Assembly (NCBI GenBank): GCA_036924085.1
Contig: JAVGWX010000003.1
Span: 122,745,468 to 122,809,467, forward strand
DNA length: 64,000 bases
Origin: Ariolimax columbianus
Taxonomy: Eukaryota > Mollusca > Gastropoda > Stylommatophora > Arionidae
Reading direction: 5' to 3'
Both the position numbers and the translations under genes were made by a program. Positions 31,357-41,185 of this stretch are shown here, piece by piece; position 1 is the stretch's first letter, and every line of letters starts with the position of its first letter. The notes below the pieces were generated by a model. It did no database searches and was not told the DNA's origin. It saw nothing but the letters and a program-made list of their open reading frames with translations.

Positions 31357-31973
31357 TTAAGAAAAAGTATGGAAGATATTTATACCATGTGGTTGGAGAC
31401 ATCCCATACTAGAGATAAGTCTGTTCTCAAGGGCGAATCGATGACGATCGTCAGAGAAGCACGAAACTAGACCAGTGACACTGACGTCAGCCATACCCCG
31501 GTGCTCAGGACCATTGAAGTGGCTGGCAATTGGGGAACCAGTGCGGTTGCGGATGTCGTTGAGGTGTTGGCGGAAACGCTCCCGTAGTTCCATACCAGTT
31601 TCCCCAATGTAAGTCATACCACACTGGCGGCAGATGATGGAATAGATGAGGTTACGAGATTTGCATGTGAACCCCTCTTTGATGAAGAATTCAGCCTTAG
31701 GAAAGGTAATGGAGCGAGAAAGGATGACATGAGGGCAGGTAACACAGCCACGTGAATTTTTGCACGGCCTGGTGCCTGGGAGGCTATGAGGGCTGGTGTG
31801 TAGGCGACTACTGACCAGCAAGTCCCTCAGGTTCCTGTCACGCTTGTAGGCGACAAGGGGAGGATCGGGAAAAACTTCGCGAGTGGCAGGATCAGAGTGA
31901 AGGATAGGGAGATGGCGGAATAGGATATCCCGGACAGAGACGCTGTGAGGGTGATAGGTGAGGACGAGTTTCA
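31357..31973 (-). pseudogene. C-terminal 204 codons of the Penelope-like ORF in the pseudo-LTR
   Basis: It encodes the same last 204 residues as the full copy, from 'KLVLTYHPHSVSVRDILF' to the terminus 'NIFHTFS', with the GIY-YIG nuclease but no RT. It is cut at 31973 where the target duplication starts. It is a structural part of the element (the 5' partial copy) and not an independent gene, although the frame is open. Confidence 0.9.
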
Positions 31974-31984
31974 CATGGGATTAA
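31974..31984. repeat. Right target-site duplication of the Penelope-like element
   Basis: CATGGGATTAA, matching 27542-27552. It marks the end of similarity to the element. Confidence 0.8.
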
Positions 31985-32235
31985 CAACCTCATCATGTAA
32001 AGCGATTTATTACAGAAATCACCACTGCAAAAATAAACAATGTACTTTAGCGCAGGCTTTAGTGGTCAGCTGTACTGGTCTTCTTTCTTCCTTTGTTCTT
32101 TTCCCTTTTCCTGTATTCAGCGTGAAGTTATGAAGAGATCCATAGAACGAGCCGTACTGTGTGCCACATGCATAGTGGCATTCATTCACCGATTCGGGTA
32201 TTTCCGTAAGCCACCTGTGGCTTTGAATCGGTTGT
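31985..32235. other. Unassigned flank of the Penelope-like element
   Basis: No supported feature before the LINE fragment. A small G-run follows at 32260-32268. Confidence 0.5.
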
Positions 32236-32237
32236 AT

Positions 32238-32675
32238 CTAAATAGCATTGATTGTTTGGGGGGGGGGGGAAGGATGGGGGGAGCGGTTAGAGTGTGTGCT
32301 GTGAGGTGGTAGTCTTGTTACGTGGCCAAACCATTTTAGTTGCTGTTTTCTGAAGTTGTCTAATACTTTTGTTGTTCCCACGAGTCTCATGATGTCATAG
32401 GATCTGATCATGTCTCTCGTTGTTACACCGAATATTTTTCGCAGGCATTTCATTTCAGCTGTTGCGATGTGTCGTTTTTTATTTGATGTAAGTGTCCAGT
32501 TTTGACATTGAAAGCATAGTGCCGGCACGAAAATCGTTTTGTGTAAAGCTCTTTTGGTAGTTGTCGTCACGTGCTTGCAATTATGTATTAGAGTACTGAT
32601 CTCCCTATGTATTGTATGAACGATAATGCAACAAGACAATGTCCACATCTTTTCTTGAAAAGAATACTTATACAA
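32238..32675 (-). mobile_element. LINE family I fragment (RT C-terminus)
   Basis: A 145-codon minus frame reads 'ALHKTIFVPALCFQCQNWTL' then 'KKRHIATAEMKCLRKIFGV' and 'QQLKWFGHVTRLP'. This is the RT thumb and C-terminal signature of a non-LTR retrotransposon. The same blocks, more decayed, occur at 54877-55345. The frame then runs into a non-LINE G-rich end, so the 3' part is lost. Confidence 0.8.
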
Positions 32676-32699
32676 GTATCGATCTGTTTTATCTTGAGA

Positions 32700-32938
32700 A
32701 TATCGTGAAAGGTTATTGTTTTTCCTTGAGAATGTCTATAACACTATAGATCTGTTTTTCCTTGAGAATGTCTATAACACTATAGATCTGTTTTTCCTTG
32801 AGAATGTCTATAACACTATAGATCTGTTTTTCCTTGAGAATGTCTATAACACTATAGATCTGTTTTTCCTTGAGAATGTCTATAATACTATAGATCTGTT
32901 TTTCCTTGAGAATGTCTATAACACTATAGATCTGTTTT
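32700..32938. repeat. 36-bp tandem repeat, about 6.5 copies
   Basis: The unit contains TATAGATCTGTTTTTCCTTG, AGAATGTCTATAACAC. Period 36 keeps one frame open, repeating 'FFLENVYNTIDL'. Units are nearly identical. The array lies immediately upstream (in + coordinates, right) of the LINE I fragment. Confidence 0.93.
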
Positions 32939-33600
32939 CACGGTTTCAGATCAACGATATATGATGAGTTATTGTTTTTGAAGCTTCTTTGATCAAGTTT
33001 GCTCTGGTAGCACTGATGAAGGCGAACCTATGTCCTCCTTGTTATATTGCAATGCAAACCTTCTGTGTAGTCTCACCACAACATTGTTGAAAATAGTATA
33101 TTTCCAGCAGCGGACTTGAGGTGGGTGCTATGGTCAGTATGCTACACAGTATGCTCTCTGTCTGCCTGCCTGCCTGCCTGTCTGTCTGTCTGTCCATCCG
33201 TCCTATATGTCTATCATTCTTCCATTATCATCCACTCTCCAATTATGTCCTCAATCTCTTCCCCATTCATACATATCCCCCATCCCTTTCTCTCCCTCTC
33301 TATCTCTCTCTGTGTCTCTCTCTCTAACCTCTTTCTGCCCTTCCCTTACATTGCCCTTCCCAAAGTCTTGATTGGACACAGCTCCACCAAAGGTCACCAG
33401 TTCCAACTAACAGGCAACATATTGCCTTATTTTGTTCAGCCGTACCACTTGGACACGTATGCCACCACCAGTTGACAGACCCATGTGCTATTACTATAAG
33501 ACATCCTGCAGGGGTAGATGGACTATGTGTTTAAATTGACACAATTGATGACGAAAGTTGAACTGAATAAGACATATACTTTACCGATACATAGAAGACC
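32939..33600. other. Unassigned stretch with a CTGC/CTGT microsatellite
   Basis: A (CTGCC/CTGT)n stretch sits at 33158-33195 and pyrimidine-rich sequence runs to about 33330. No gene was recognised. Confidence 0.55.
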
Positions 33601-33639
33601 GGTTCAATGCTTTGTGTGTTATCAGGTCAGGTCATCCCG

Positions 33640-35335
33640 TAACCAGTGAGGTCGTTGGGGCACATACGAAGACATCCTCACAATCCCAAGCCACCCTTCT
33701 CTGTCAGGGGCCGCTGCCTGTGCCTCTTCTGATCGGAGATTGGTCCATTCTTTTATGTTGTCCTATCACCTCTTTTTTAGACGGCATCTTCGACGTCTGC
33801 CGTGCACCTTTTCGTGCAATATCATGTTTGCAAGATCATTTGATCTCGATATGTGACCGTACCAAGACCATTTGATCTCGATATGTGACCGTACCAAGAC
33901 CATTTGATCTCGATATGTGACCGTACCAAGACCATTTGATCTCGATATGTGACTGTACCACGACCATTTGATCTCGATATGTGACCGTACCAAGATCATT
34001 TGATCTCGATATGTGACTGTACCAAGATCATTTGATCTCGATATGTGACTGTACCAAGATCATTTGATCTCGATATGTGACCGTACCAAGATCATTTGAT
34101 CTCGATATGTGACTGTACCAAGATCATTTGATCTCGATATGTGACTGTACCAAGATCATTTGATCTCGATATGTGACCGTACCAAGATCATTTGATCTCG
34201 ATATGTGACTGTACCAAGATCATTTGATCTCGATATGTGACCGTACCAAGACCATTTGATCTCGATATGTGACCGTACCAAGACCATTTGATCTCGATAT
34301 GTGACCGTACCAAGACCATTTGATCTCGATATGTGACCGTACCAAGACCATTTGATCTCGATATGTGACCGTACCAAGACCATTTGATCTCGGTATGTGA
34401 CCGTACCAAGCGAGTTTCCTTCTTTTGACTGTTGTCAAGAGATCTTCAAAATACCCTTTTGCTGTTTTAATTCTATCTCGTATTTGCTCATTTGTAACTC
34501 AATCTTTGTACGTGACATTAAGAAGTCTTCGGAAACATCTCATCTCCAAGGCATGTATCCTTCGCTGAAGGTCAACTGTAATTGTCCATGTGTCACAAGC
34601 ATAGAGGAATATTGACAGGACCAATGCACTCATTAATCTGATTTTCGTGCATAGTGCTAACCGTTTATCTTGCCACATTTTGTTATGCCGTGCAAGCGCC
34701 GCTATTGTCTGTGCTATTCTGGCCAACATCTCACATTTTGATCCATCATCACTGACAATCGAACCCAGATATTTAAAACGGTTAACCACTTCTAGTTTCT
34801 GGCCATTATCTTTTATCCTGCTGTTGAAGCCCTCGGCGTTGTTCGTAATTAATTTTGTCTTTCCAGCGTTTATCTCCATACCATAGTCAAGAGCTGTTTC
34901 ATCGAGCTTTCTGACTCATTCCTGGAGTTCTGCTTCTGAACCCGCCAACGCGTCGTTGTCATCTGCAAAACGAAGGTTAGAAATCGTTCGGCCCCCTATC
35001 ATGACAGTACCAACGTGACCTCCAAGTGCCTCACTCGTAATTCCCTCAAGGAATATATTGAAAAGAGTTGGAGATAGTGTACACCCCTGTCTCACATCAA
35101 CTGATGTGCGAAACCAGTCCCCTAACCTCCCATTCACAAGAACTGCTCTGGACGCTTTGTCATGCAGGTGTTCAGGGATCTTTATAATATTATGTGTCTT
35201 ATGGGTGAAGCTCAATGAAACAGAATGTTGTACAGCAATCTGGCCAACGAGGTGAAGATCGACACTGCAATTCCCATAATTTGTGAGCTTACCGAGGATC
35301 CTCGAATTGCACCACATCAAGGAGGACCCATCTTC
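33640..35335 (-). mobile_element. LINE family J RT, RTE-like, with an internal 32-bp minisatellite
   Basis: Read on the minus strand, N to C: 'DWFRTSVDVRQGCTLSPTLF' (35130-35070), 'ISNLRFADDNDAL' (34990-34950, catalytic FADD), 'MEINAGKTKLITNN' (34880), 'FKYLGSIVSDDGS' (34770), 'IRLMSALVLSIFLYACDTW' (34640-34580), 'EMRCFRRLLNVTYKD' (34540-34499), then 'TTVKRRKLAWYGH' into the array. After the array come 'LANMILHEKVHGRRRRCRLK' and 'SEEAQAAAPDREGW' (33700). The order is that of an RTE/Jockey-like LINE. A frame break at 34890-34915 splits it. It is 5'-truncated. Confidence 0.82.
33831..34410. repeat. 32-bp minisatellite inside a LINE ORF, about 18 copies
   Basis: The unit is CATTTGATCTCGATATGTGA, CCGTACCAAGAC, with GAC/GAT and GACC/GACT variants. 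On the minus strand a unit covers codons of 'WYGHISRSNGL', a conserved block of the LINE C-terminus. LINE coding sequence continues on both sides of the array in correct order. Because 32 is not a multiple of three, all three minus-strand frames run open through it. Confidence 0.94.
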
Positions 35336-35568
35336 TCACGTACGCCTCGCTTTGTAAGAAGAGCCACCGTAACCCACTGCCAAAGACACATCGTCAAGAG
35401 TTAACTCATCACGAGCAGCGTCCAACAACAATGGCGACGATGCGTGGCGTCTGAAATGTTTGAAGCTGCTGGACCGAGCACTATTTGTAAGGACAATTAA
35501 GCCCCGATACGTGTTTGAGTCGTGATACGTGTTTGAGTCGCGATGCGTGTTTGATTCGCGGCTCGTTG
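35336..35568. other. Unassigned stretch with a short repeat
   Basis: GTGTTTGAGTCGTGATACGT-type words repeat at 35508-35555 in three degenerate copies. Nothing else was recognised. Confidence 0.5.
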
Positions 35569-35569
35569 C

Positions 35570-35742
35570 ATCTGATTGGTCTAGTGATAGAACATTCGCC
35601 GTGCAAGGCAAAGTAACGAGGCTCAACTTAATTTACCGGCACGCTTCAGTCGACCCAGCTGTATAGGATGTTCATTTGTACCTGACCTACGGTTAGAAAA
35701 GGCAGCGAGAAAGTGAACTGCGCTCGCCACCTCACGCAAGCT
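35570..35742 (+). mobile_element. tRNA-derived SINE, family L-like
   Basis: The head GGTCTAGTGATAGAACATTC is tRNA-like (box-A-like GGTCTAGTGATAG), then AACGAGGCTCAACTTAA as a weak box B. It is followed by the module CAGTCGACCCAGCTGTA and 'ACGGTTAGAAAAGGCAGCGAG'. The same order of head, then 'CGACCCAGCTGTAAAT-TACCTGG', is seen in other SINE-like copies here. Confidence 0.5.
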
Positions 35743-35824
35743 GTGGCTTAGTGCAATGAAATCACTAACATTTAATCTCCGACGGCACTTTCTACTATGG
35801 GACTTTATGTATCAGGTACTGGGT

Positions 35825-35885
35825 TAGCTTCCCGTTATCGACACGTCTCAGTCTACCCAACTGTAAATGGCTGCCTGGTTTACTG
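35825..35885 (+). mobile_element. SINE tail module
   Basis: GTCTCAGTCTACCCAACTGT, AAATGGCTGCCTGGTTTAC. It repeats the CGACCCAGCTGTAAAT-ACCTGG module of the preceding SINE and of 11395-11520. SINE B begins directly after it. Confidence 0.45.
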
Positions 35886-35896
35886 TTAATAATTGG

Positions 35897-36138
35897 GTCG
35901 GCGTGAGCTAGTGGTTAAGTGACACGACTCACAACCCAAAGGCGCTAGGTTAGCTCCCCAATCACAGCACCGGCCGTTACCCCGGGGAGGCAAACCCTTA
36001 GAAAATGCAGGAGGAAGCAGACCCTTACATTAAATTTCTTTCCCTTAGTCGGATGCACAGGTCCGACAGACGCAAAATAAAAACATAGTGCAATGCACAC
36101 CGCCTTGGGGAATAGAGAAATAAGACGAACGCAAAAAT
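35897..36138 (+). mobile_element. SINE family B, copy 4
   Basis: It has GAGCTAGTGGTTAAGTGACA, then CACAGCACCGGCCGTTACC, 'GAAAATGCAGGAGGAAGCAG', 'GTCGGATGCACAGGTCCGAC', 'ACGCAAAATAAAAACATAG' and 'GACGAACGCAAAAA'. It is full length. Confidence 0.88.
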
Positions 36139-36329
36139 TGTTCACTTGTCAGGTGAAACTTATGACAGCCAAATATGTTGGCAGTTGTAAAAACGACGTT
36201 CTGCAAAAGAGATGTTGCTTGCTTAACTATCAGAGGTAAAATGGAAACCTAGGCTGTATCACACGTGGCACAACCGAGACGCGCGGCCTTTATTCCTTAG
36301 TCGTATACATTTTATCAGTGGACCTCAAC

Positions 36330-36772
36330 AATGGGATCAAACACAGTAGTGGACTGAAGATGCAGGAGAGTGAATAAGTTGCCTGCATCCAGGGACTCAA
36401 CTGTCTGCTTCCATTAGAGTCAGTGAACCACAGCTGACCAAGATCCTATTCCGCTTCCAAGCGACGGCCCTGGAAATTGTCTGGTCTAGTGTAGTCTGGC
36501 TAAGACAATAGGGATCGCAGTAGGAAGGCAAACCCGGAATTTAAAAAAAGCCAGCTGAAACCAGTTGCTTCCGACCGAAAGGCGCAAAAAGCGCAGCCCT
36601 ACTGTAAACTACGACACAGCGTCTTTAACAGGACGAAGGTAGCAGAAGAAAATGACGAAGACGAATAAGAAGACGAATAAGAAGACGAAGAAGAAGACGA
36701 ATAAGAAGACGAATAAGAAGACGAAGAAGAAGAAGAATAAGAAGACGAATAAGAAGAAGAAGAAGAAACACC
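36330..36772 (+). mobile_element. SINE family C, copy with long (GAA/GAC)n tail
   Basis: It has GTCTGGCTAAGACAATAGG, 'AACCCGGAATTTAAAAAAAG', 'GACCGAAAGGCGCAAAAA' and 'GCAGCCCTACTGTAAACTAC'. The tail runs from 36625 to 36770 as AAGAAGACGAATAAGAAGAC-type units. The tail is longer than the SINE's own (GAA)n and has expanded. Confidence 0.75.
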
Positions 36773-37252
36773 ATAGTGATATGTTTAAAAAAAATCAATC
36801 CTGCTGACAAAACTGGCTATTTTATTTTAAACCAGCAAATACAGCAGAATAAACATGGACCAGAGCGGCTAAGCACATTGCGCCAATTGACTCCGCGGGC
36901 ATTCAAATTGAGGGCACTTGTCGAACGTTTTGGTTTACAATTTTCAAAGGGAAGGAAATAAACGGTCACTTTATGTCGTAAATACAAATTTGCATTTTTC
37001 ACTTTTACGCTCCGACTGAAGCATATGACTACACCTTCGCTGACCACTTTACATGTAACCTTTATCAGAATATTTGCAGTTGCGGGTTCAAAAGCGATAG
37101 TCTCCCATGATGAGGCTGCTAGTCCCAGGTACATCATTCATTCAGTCGTCATTTACGACAAGCTTGGATAGTTACAGTAGTCTTACTCTTGTCAATCTGG
37201 GTACCACTCTGGTCAAGTTATGTTGTGTTTACCATATCCTTGTCATTAATGT
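36773..37252. other. Unassigned stretch
   Basis: The 106-codon minus frame 37137-36820 has no recognised domain. No repeat identity was found. Confidence 0.45.
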
Positions 37253-38372
37253 GTTTACTACATCTTTATCATTGTGTTTACCACGTCTTTGTCCCTAAGG
37301 TGTGTGGGTCATCTTTGTCTCTAAGGTGTATGGGTCATCTTTGTCTCTAAGGTGTATGGGTCATCTTTGTCACTAAGGTATTTGGGTCATCTTTGTCGTT
37401 TACGTGTTTTGGTCATCTTTGTTGTAAGGTGATTGTGTATCTTTGTCGCTAATGTGTGTTGGCCATATTTGTCTCTAAGGTGTATGGGTCATCTTTGTCG
37501 GTAATGTGTATGGGTCATCTTTGTCACTAAGGTATTTGGGTCATCTTTGTCTTTTAGGTGTTTTGGTCATCTTTGTTGTTTAGGTGTTTTGGTCATCTTT
37601 GTCGCAAGGTGATTGGGTATCTTTGTCGGTAATGTGTGTGGGTCATCTTTGTCGCTAAGGTGTTAGTCATCTTTGTCTCTAAGGTGGTTGGGTCATCTTT
37701 GTCTCTAAGGTGTTTGGGTCATCTTTGTCTCTATGTTGTTTGGGTCATCTGTGTTGTTAAGGTGTGGGGAAGTCATCTTTGTAGCTAAGGTGTTAGTCAT
37801 CTTTGTCTCTAAGGTGTTTGGGTAATCTTTGTCTCTAAGGTGTTAGAATCATCTTTGTAGCTAAGGTGTTAGTCATCTTTGTCTCTAAAGTGTTTGGGTA
37901 ATCTTTGTCTCTAAGGTGTTAGTCATCTTTGTCTCTAAGGTGTTTGGGTCATCTTTGTCTCTAAGGTGTTTGGGTCATCTTTGTTGTTAAGGTGTGGGGA
38001 AGTCATCTTTGTCGCTAAGGTGTTTCGGTCATCTTTGTCGCAAAAGTGTTTCAGTCATCTCTGTCGCTAAGGTGTTTCGGTCATCTTTGTCGCTAAGGTG
38101 TTTCAGTCATCTTTGTCGATAAGGTGTTAGGGTCATCTTTGTCACTAAGGTATTTTGGTAATATTTGTCGCTATGGTGTTTGGGTCATCTTTGTCGCTAG
38201 GGTGTTAGTCATCTTTGTCGCTAAGGTGATTCGGTCACCTTTGCCGCTAAGGTGTGTGGGTTATTTTTGTCGCTAAGATGTTTCGGTCATCTTTGCCGCT
38301 AAGGTATTTGGGTAATCTTTCTCGCTAAGGCGTTTGGGTCATCATTCTCGCGAAAGCGTTTGGGTCATCTCT
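37253..38372. repeat. Degenerate ~28-bp tandem repeat, about 40 units
   Basis: Units centre on GGTCATCTTTGTCGCTAAGG, TGTTTG, with frequent single-base changes and length changes of 4-6 bp. Higher-order structure is suggested because some blocks of several units recur (for example around 37740-37800 and 37980-38010, AAGGTGTGGGGAAGTCATC). It is the longest array in the left 41 kb. Confidence 0.92.
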
Positions 38373-38449
38373 GTTGTTTATATATTTGTTACGCCTTTGC
38401 AATTGGTGTTTACTACTTCTATATCATTAACATTGTTTCTATGCTCTTC

Positions 38450-38592
38450 GTTCATCATCATCATCATCATTATCATCACCATCACCATCACCACCACCAT
38501 CATCACCATCACCACCACCATCATCACCATCACCACCACCATCACCACCATCATCACCATCACCACCACCACTATCATCATCATCATCATAT
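38450..38592. repeat. (CAT/CAC)n trinucleotide array
   Basis: About 140 bp of CAT and CAC triplets. The poly-His, poly-Thr/Ile and poly-Met/Val open frames it creates are artefacts. It abuts the right end of the 28-bp array. Confidence 0.95.
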
Positions 38593-38689
38593 TCAGGTTC
38601 CGGTTTCTGTCACAATGGACCCATTATTTGTACTAACCGCTCAATCTCCGTACACCTTTTGTTTCTCACCTGTTTTATGAGGCCAGTAT

Positions 38690-39340
38690 TGCTCATCGAC
38701 CATGGTATGCTCCACACGTGCATACCTGTCGTCTGCTCAAATCCTCATTTTATTGCAACGATGACCCTCTAGGCTATTATGCCCAGTTCTCAGTCTGAAG
38801 ATAATGACTTTCCCTTCTCTAATTAAATCAGAGTATCCGTCTTCTTTTCAGAAATGTAATGTTTATCAGCTGACTTTTCCCCGAAGTTGCCTCTAATCAC
38901 AACCTGTACGCGATGATCAGGTCTGTCCGTCGGGTAGCTTGCCCACACCCTGTCATTCCGTCTGCAGCCCCACCGTCCTTGATACCGCAGTGGCACGGAA
39001 TCCACGGAATGTCAACCCTGGATGCCCCGCTAGAGCCCCGCCATGCATTGTTGCCCGACATCTCCATCATCATGCTATTCTAGAACTGCCACGAGTCGCC
39101 AGTCAGGAATACCATTCATTCTAGGTAGATATATTTATCTTGAACCGCAAACTTAGCAGTAGCCAATAAGGCAATAGTGCCCCCACCGGTTCGGGAAAGC
39201 CCTTGGAGCATCCTCCTATACCACTTGTGACTCCGCCAGTCGCGTCATCTGTGTACACATGTATCCATGTCTCTGGCAGACACTCTTCCAAGACACCCCT
39301 CCATGACAACTTTCCTTTCCAGGATTTGTCCATTTCATCT
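38690..39340 (-). mobile_element. LINE RNase H fragment, decayed
   Basis: The minus frame 39333-39124 contains 'PETWIHVYTDDATGGVTSG', the start of a LINE RNase H domain (usual form W-x-H-x-Y-T-D-G-S). The glycine after the aspartate is replaced by D. Further 3' (39005-38826) broken frames follow. It belongs to the same broad type as 44782-45687 but is more decayed. Confidence 0.55.
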
Positions 39341-39370
39341 TCTCCTTCATTTCCTCTATATTCTCTACCA

Positions 39371-39450
39371 TGTAAGGGGAGATAAGACTAACGTCTGATC
39401 AGGCAAAACACGCCGATCGGACAATGTTAATCAGGGTCAGGCAAATTATC
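39371..39450 (+). repeat. Repeat A fragment
   Basis: It matches the reverse complement of 6520-6595 (CTAACGT.TG.TCAGGCAAAA, then CAGGGTCAGGCAAAT). Short. Confidence 0.55.
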
Positions 39451-39469
39451 CAGACCAAGACCCCAATCT

Positions 39470-40275
39470 CACTTCAACGCAGTTTTACCTCTGCTAATGT
39501 CCAACATTTTCTGTCTTTCTATCTGTGTATTAATGTCAATCAGATTCTGTCTCTCTATATGTCTGTGCTAATGTCCAACACATTCTGTCTCTCTATTTGT
39601 CTGTGCTAATATCCAACACATTCTGTCTCTCTATGTGTCTGTGCTAATGTCCAACATTTTCTGTCTTTCTATCTGTGTATTAATGTCAATCAGATTCTGT
39701 CTCTCTATATGTCTGTGCTAATGTCCAACACATTCTGTCTCTCTATTTGTCTGTGCTAATATCCAACACATTCTGTCTCTCTATGTGTCTGGGCTAATGT
39801 CCAACACATTCTGTCTCTCTATGTGTCTGTGCTAATATCCAACACATTCTGTCTCTCTATGTGTCTGTGCTAATGTCCAACACATTCTGTCTCTCTATTT
39901 GTCTGTGCTAATGTCCAACACATTCTGTCTCTCTATTTGTCTGTGCTAATGCCCAACACATTCTGTCTCTCTATTTGTCTGTGCTAATGTCCAACACATT
40001 CTGTCTCTCTATTTGTCTGTGCTAATGTCCAACACATTCTGTCTCTCTATGTGTCTGTGCTAATGTCCAACACATTCTGTCTCTCTAAATATCTGTGCTA
40101 ATGTCCAACACGTTTTGTCTATCTGCAAATGTCCAACACGTTCTACCTATCTGTGCAAATGTCCAACACGTTCTGTCTATCTGTGATAACGTCCAACACA
40201 TTATGTCTATCTATCAATGCTATGTCCAACACCGAATGTCGGTTTAACTATCAGTGCTAATTTTCAACATCGTGT
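39470..40275. repeat. 38-bp tandem repeat, about 20 copies
   Basis: The unit contains TGTCTGTGCTAATGTCCAAC, ACATTCTGTCTCTCTATT. It is highly regular from about 39540 to 40100 and degenerates to 40275. It is unrelated in sequence to the other 38-bp satellite (25671-27410), although the period is the same. Confidence 0.93.
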
Positions 40276-41069
40276 GTATGTTTATCAGTGTTACGTCCAA
40301 ACAACATATGCTATGTATTCCCCCCTGTCCCACACAACCCTATGCTTCCACGTCTGAAATGTTATACATTTGCTTATCGATGTCTCTCTCGAGCACTTTG
40401 TCTTGTTTGTACTTGTAATTTAGCACAATGTATTTGTAACTCCCATCTATCTCCTATTTGTGGACAATCCAGACATATTCCGAGCAAATCAGTAACTAAT
40501 CTACTAGAAAACCAGGGGATTAATGGCAACAGTGTCTAATGAGAAGACAAATATAAAGAAGTTTCTCTTTCCTCTGTTTTTCTCTCCTGCTGTATTTCTA
40601 TCTTTCTGTCTTGTAAAAATTGTCTCGGTCTTTCTTTCTCTATTTTCGTCTTTTTCTCTCTCACTTTTTCTCTTTCGTTCATTCTCGTTCTCTCTTACTC
40701 TTACTTTCTTTATTTATCTTTCCTATAACTCTCTCTATATATCTCTCTCTGAGCTAAGCACGTTTTTATTTGTCCATCCATACCTTCACCATCGCAAAAG
40801 ACAGACCAAGAGCAGCTCACATGTTAGCACAGTCTTAAATATTGGCTAGGTAAATTATTTCCGTTAATTTCATTTTGAGACATTTTGTCACAATGTTTTA
40901 TGAAATAAGAAACGATATCACATTTACTTATACATTGACAAGCTCATATACACATGGAACGTGGCTTAGGTACCAATCATACACGTTTTATGTAAAGTAT
41001 TTATCAATGAATGCGCATATTTTGCTTACTTTTGGGTATCTCAAATTTCTTGTATGTTCGTCTCTCCAG
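40276..41069. other. Region upstream of the first recognised F-BAR exon
   Basis: A search by eye for the short first coding exon expected before 41070 found no ATG plus donor with a fitting F-x-D-x-F-W type peptide. C/T-rich sequence runs at 40560-40750 (TCTTTCTCTCTC type). The stretch just left of 41070 is a normal pyrimidine tract and AG. Confidence 0.5.
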
Positions 41070-41155
41070 GGATACGATGGTTTTGAGGAGTTGAGGAAAT
41101 TTATCAAACAAGGAAATGAATTCAGCAAAGAAGTTTCAATTCTATTACTGGAGAG
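41070..41155 (+). CDS. Nostrin-like F-BAR exon A
   Basis: The acceptor is CTCCAG before 41070 and the donor is GTTAGT at 41156. Phase 0 in, phase 2 out (28 codons plus AG). It encodes 'GYDGFEELRKFIKQGNEFSK', then 'EVSILLLE'. This is the first F-BAR helix, with a hydrophobic pattern. The 26-bp minisatellite starts 30 bp beyond the donor. No exon upstream was identified. Confidence 0.85.
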
Positions 41156-41185
41156 GTTAGTGTGTGCTTATTATAGAGTTGCAGG

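Larger units (their letters stand above)
27553..31973 (-). mobile_element. Penelope-like element: full copy plus tandem 5' partial copy (pseudo-LTR)
   Basis: On the minus strand a partial copy (31973-30883) is followed head-to-tail by a full copy (30882-27553). The shared part (27553-28652 versus 30886-31973) is almost identical, including 204 identical C-terminal residues. Differences are mainly in A-run and G-run length. CATGGGATTAA lies at 27542-27552 and 31974-31984, a target duplication of up to 11 bp. This partial-then-full tandem layout is known for Penelope-like elements. Low divergence and an intact ORF indicate a recent insertion. Confidence 0.92.

Noticed and set aside
38360..38680. 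Poly-His protein frame
   Set aside because: It is produced by the CAT/CAC array. No domain, no splice support and no plausible ends.
40523..40849. First coding exon of the F-BAR gene starting at ATG 40523
   Set aside because: The frame is hydrophobic and C/T-repeat derived, and no donor gives a phase-0 join to 41070 with F-BAR-like residues.
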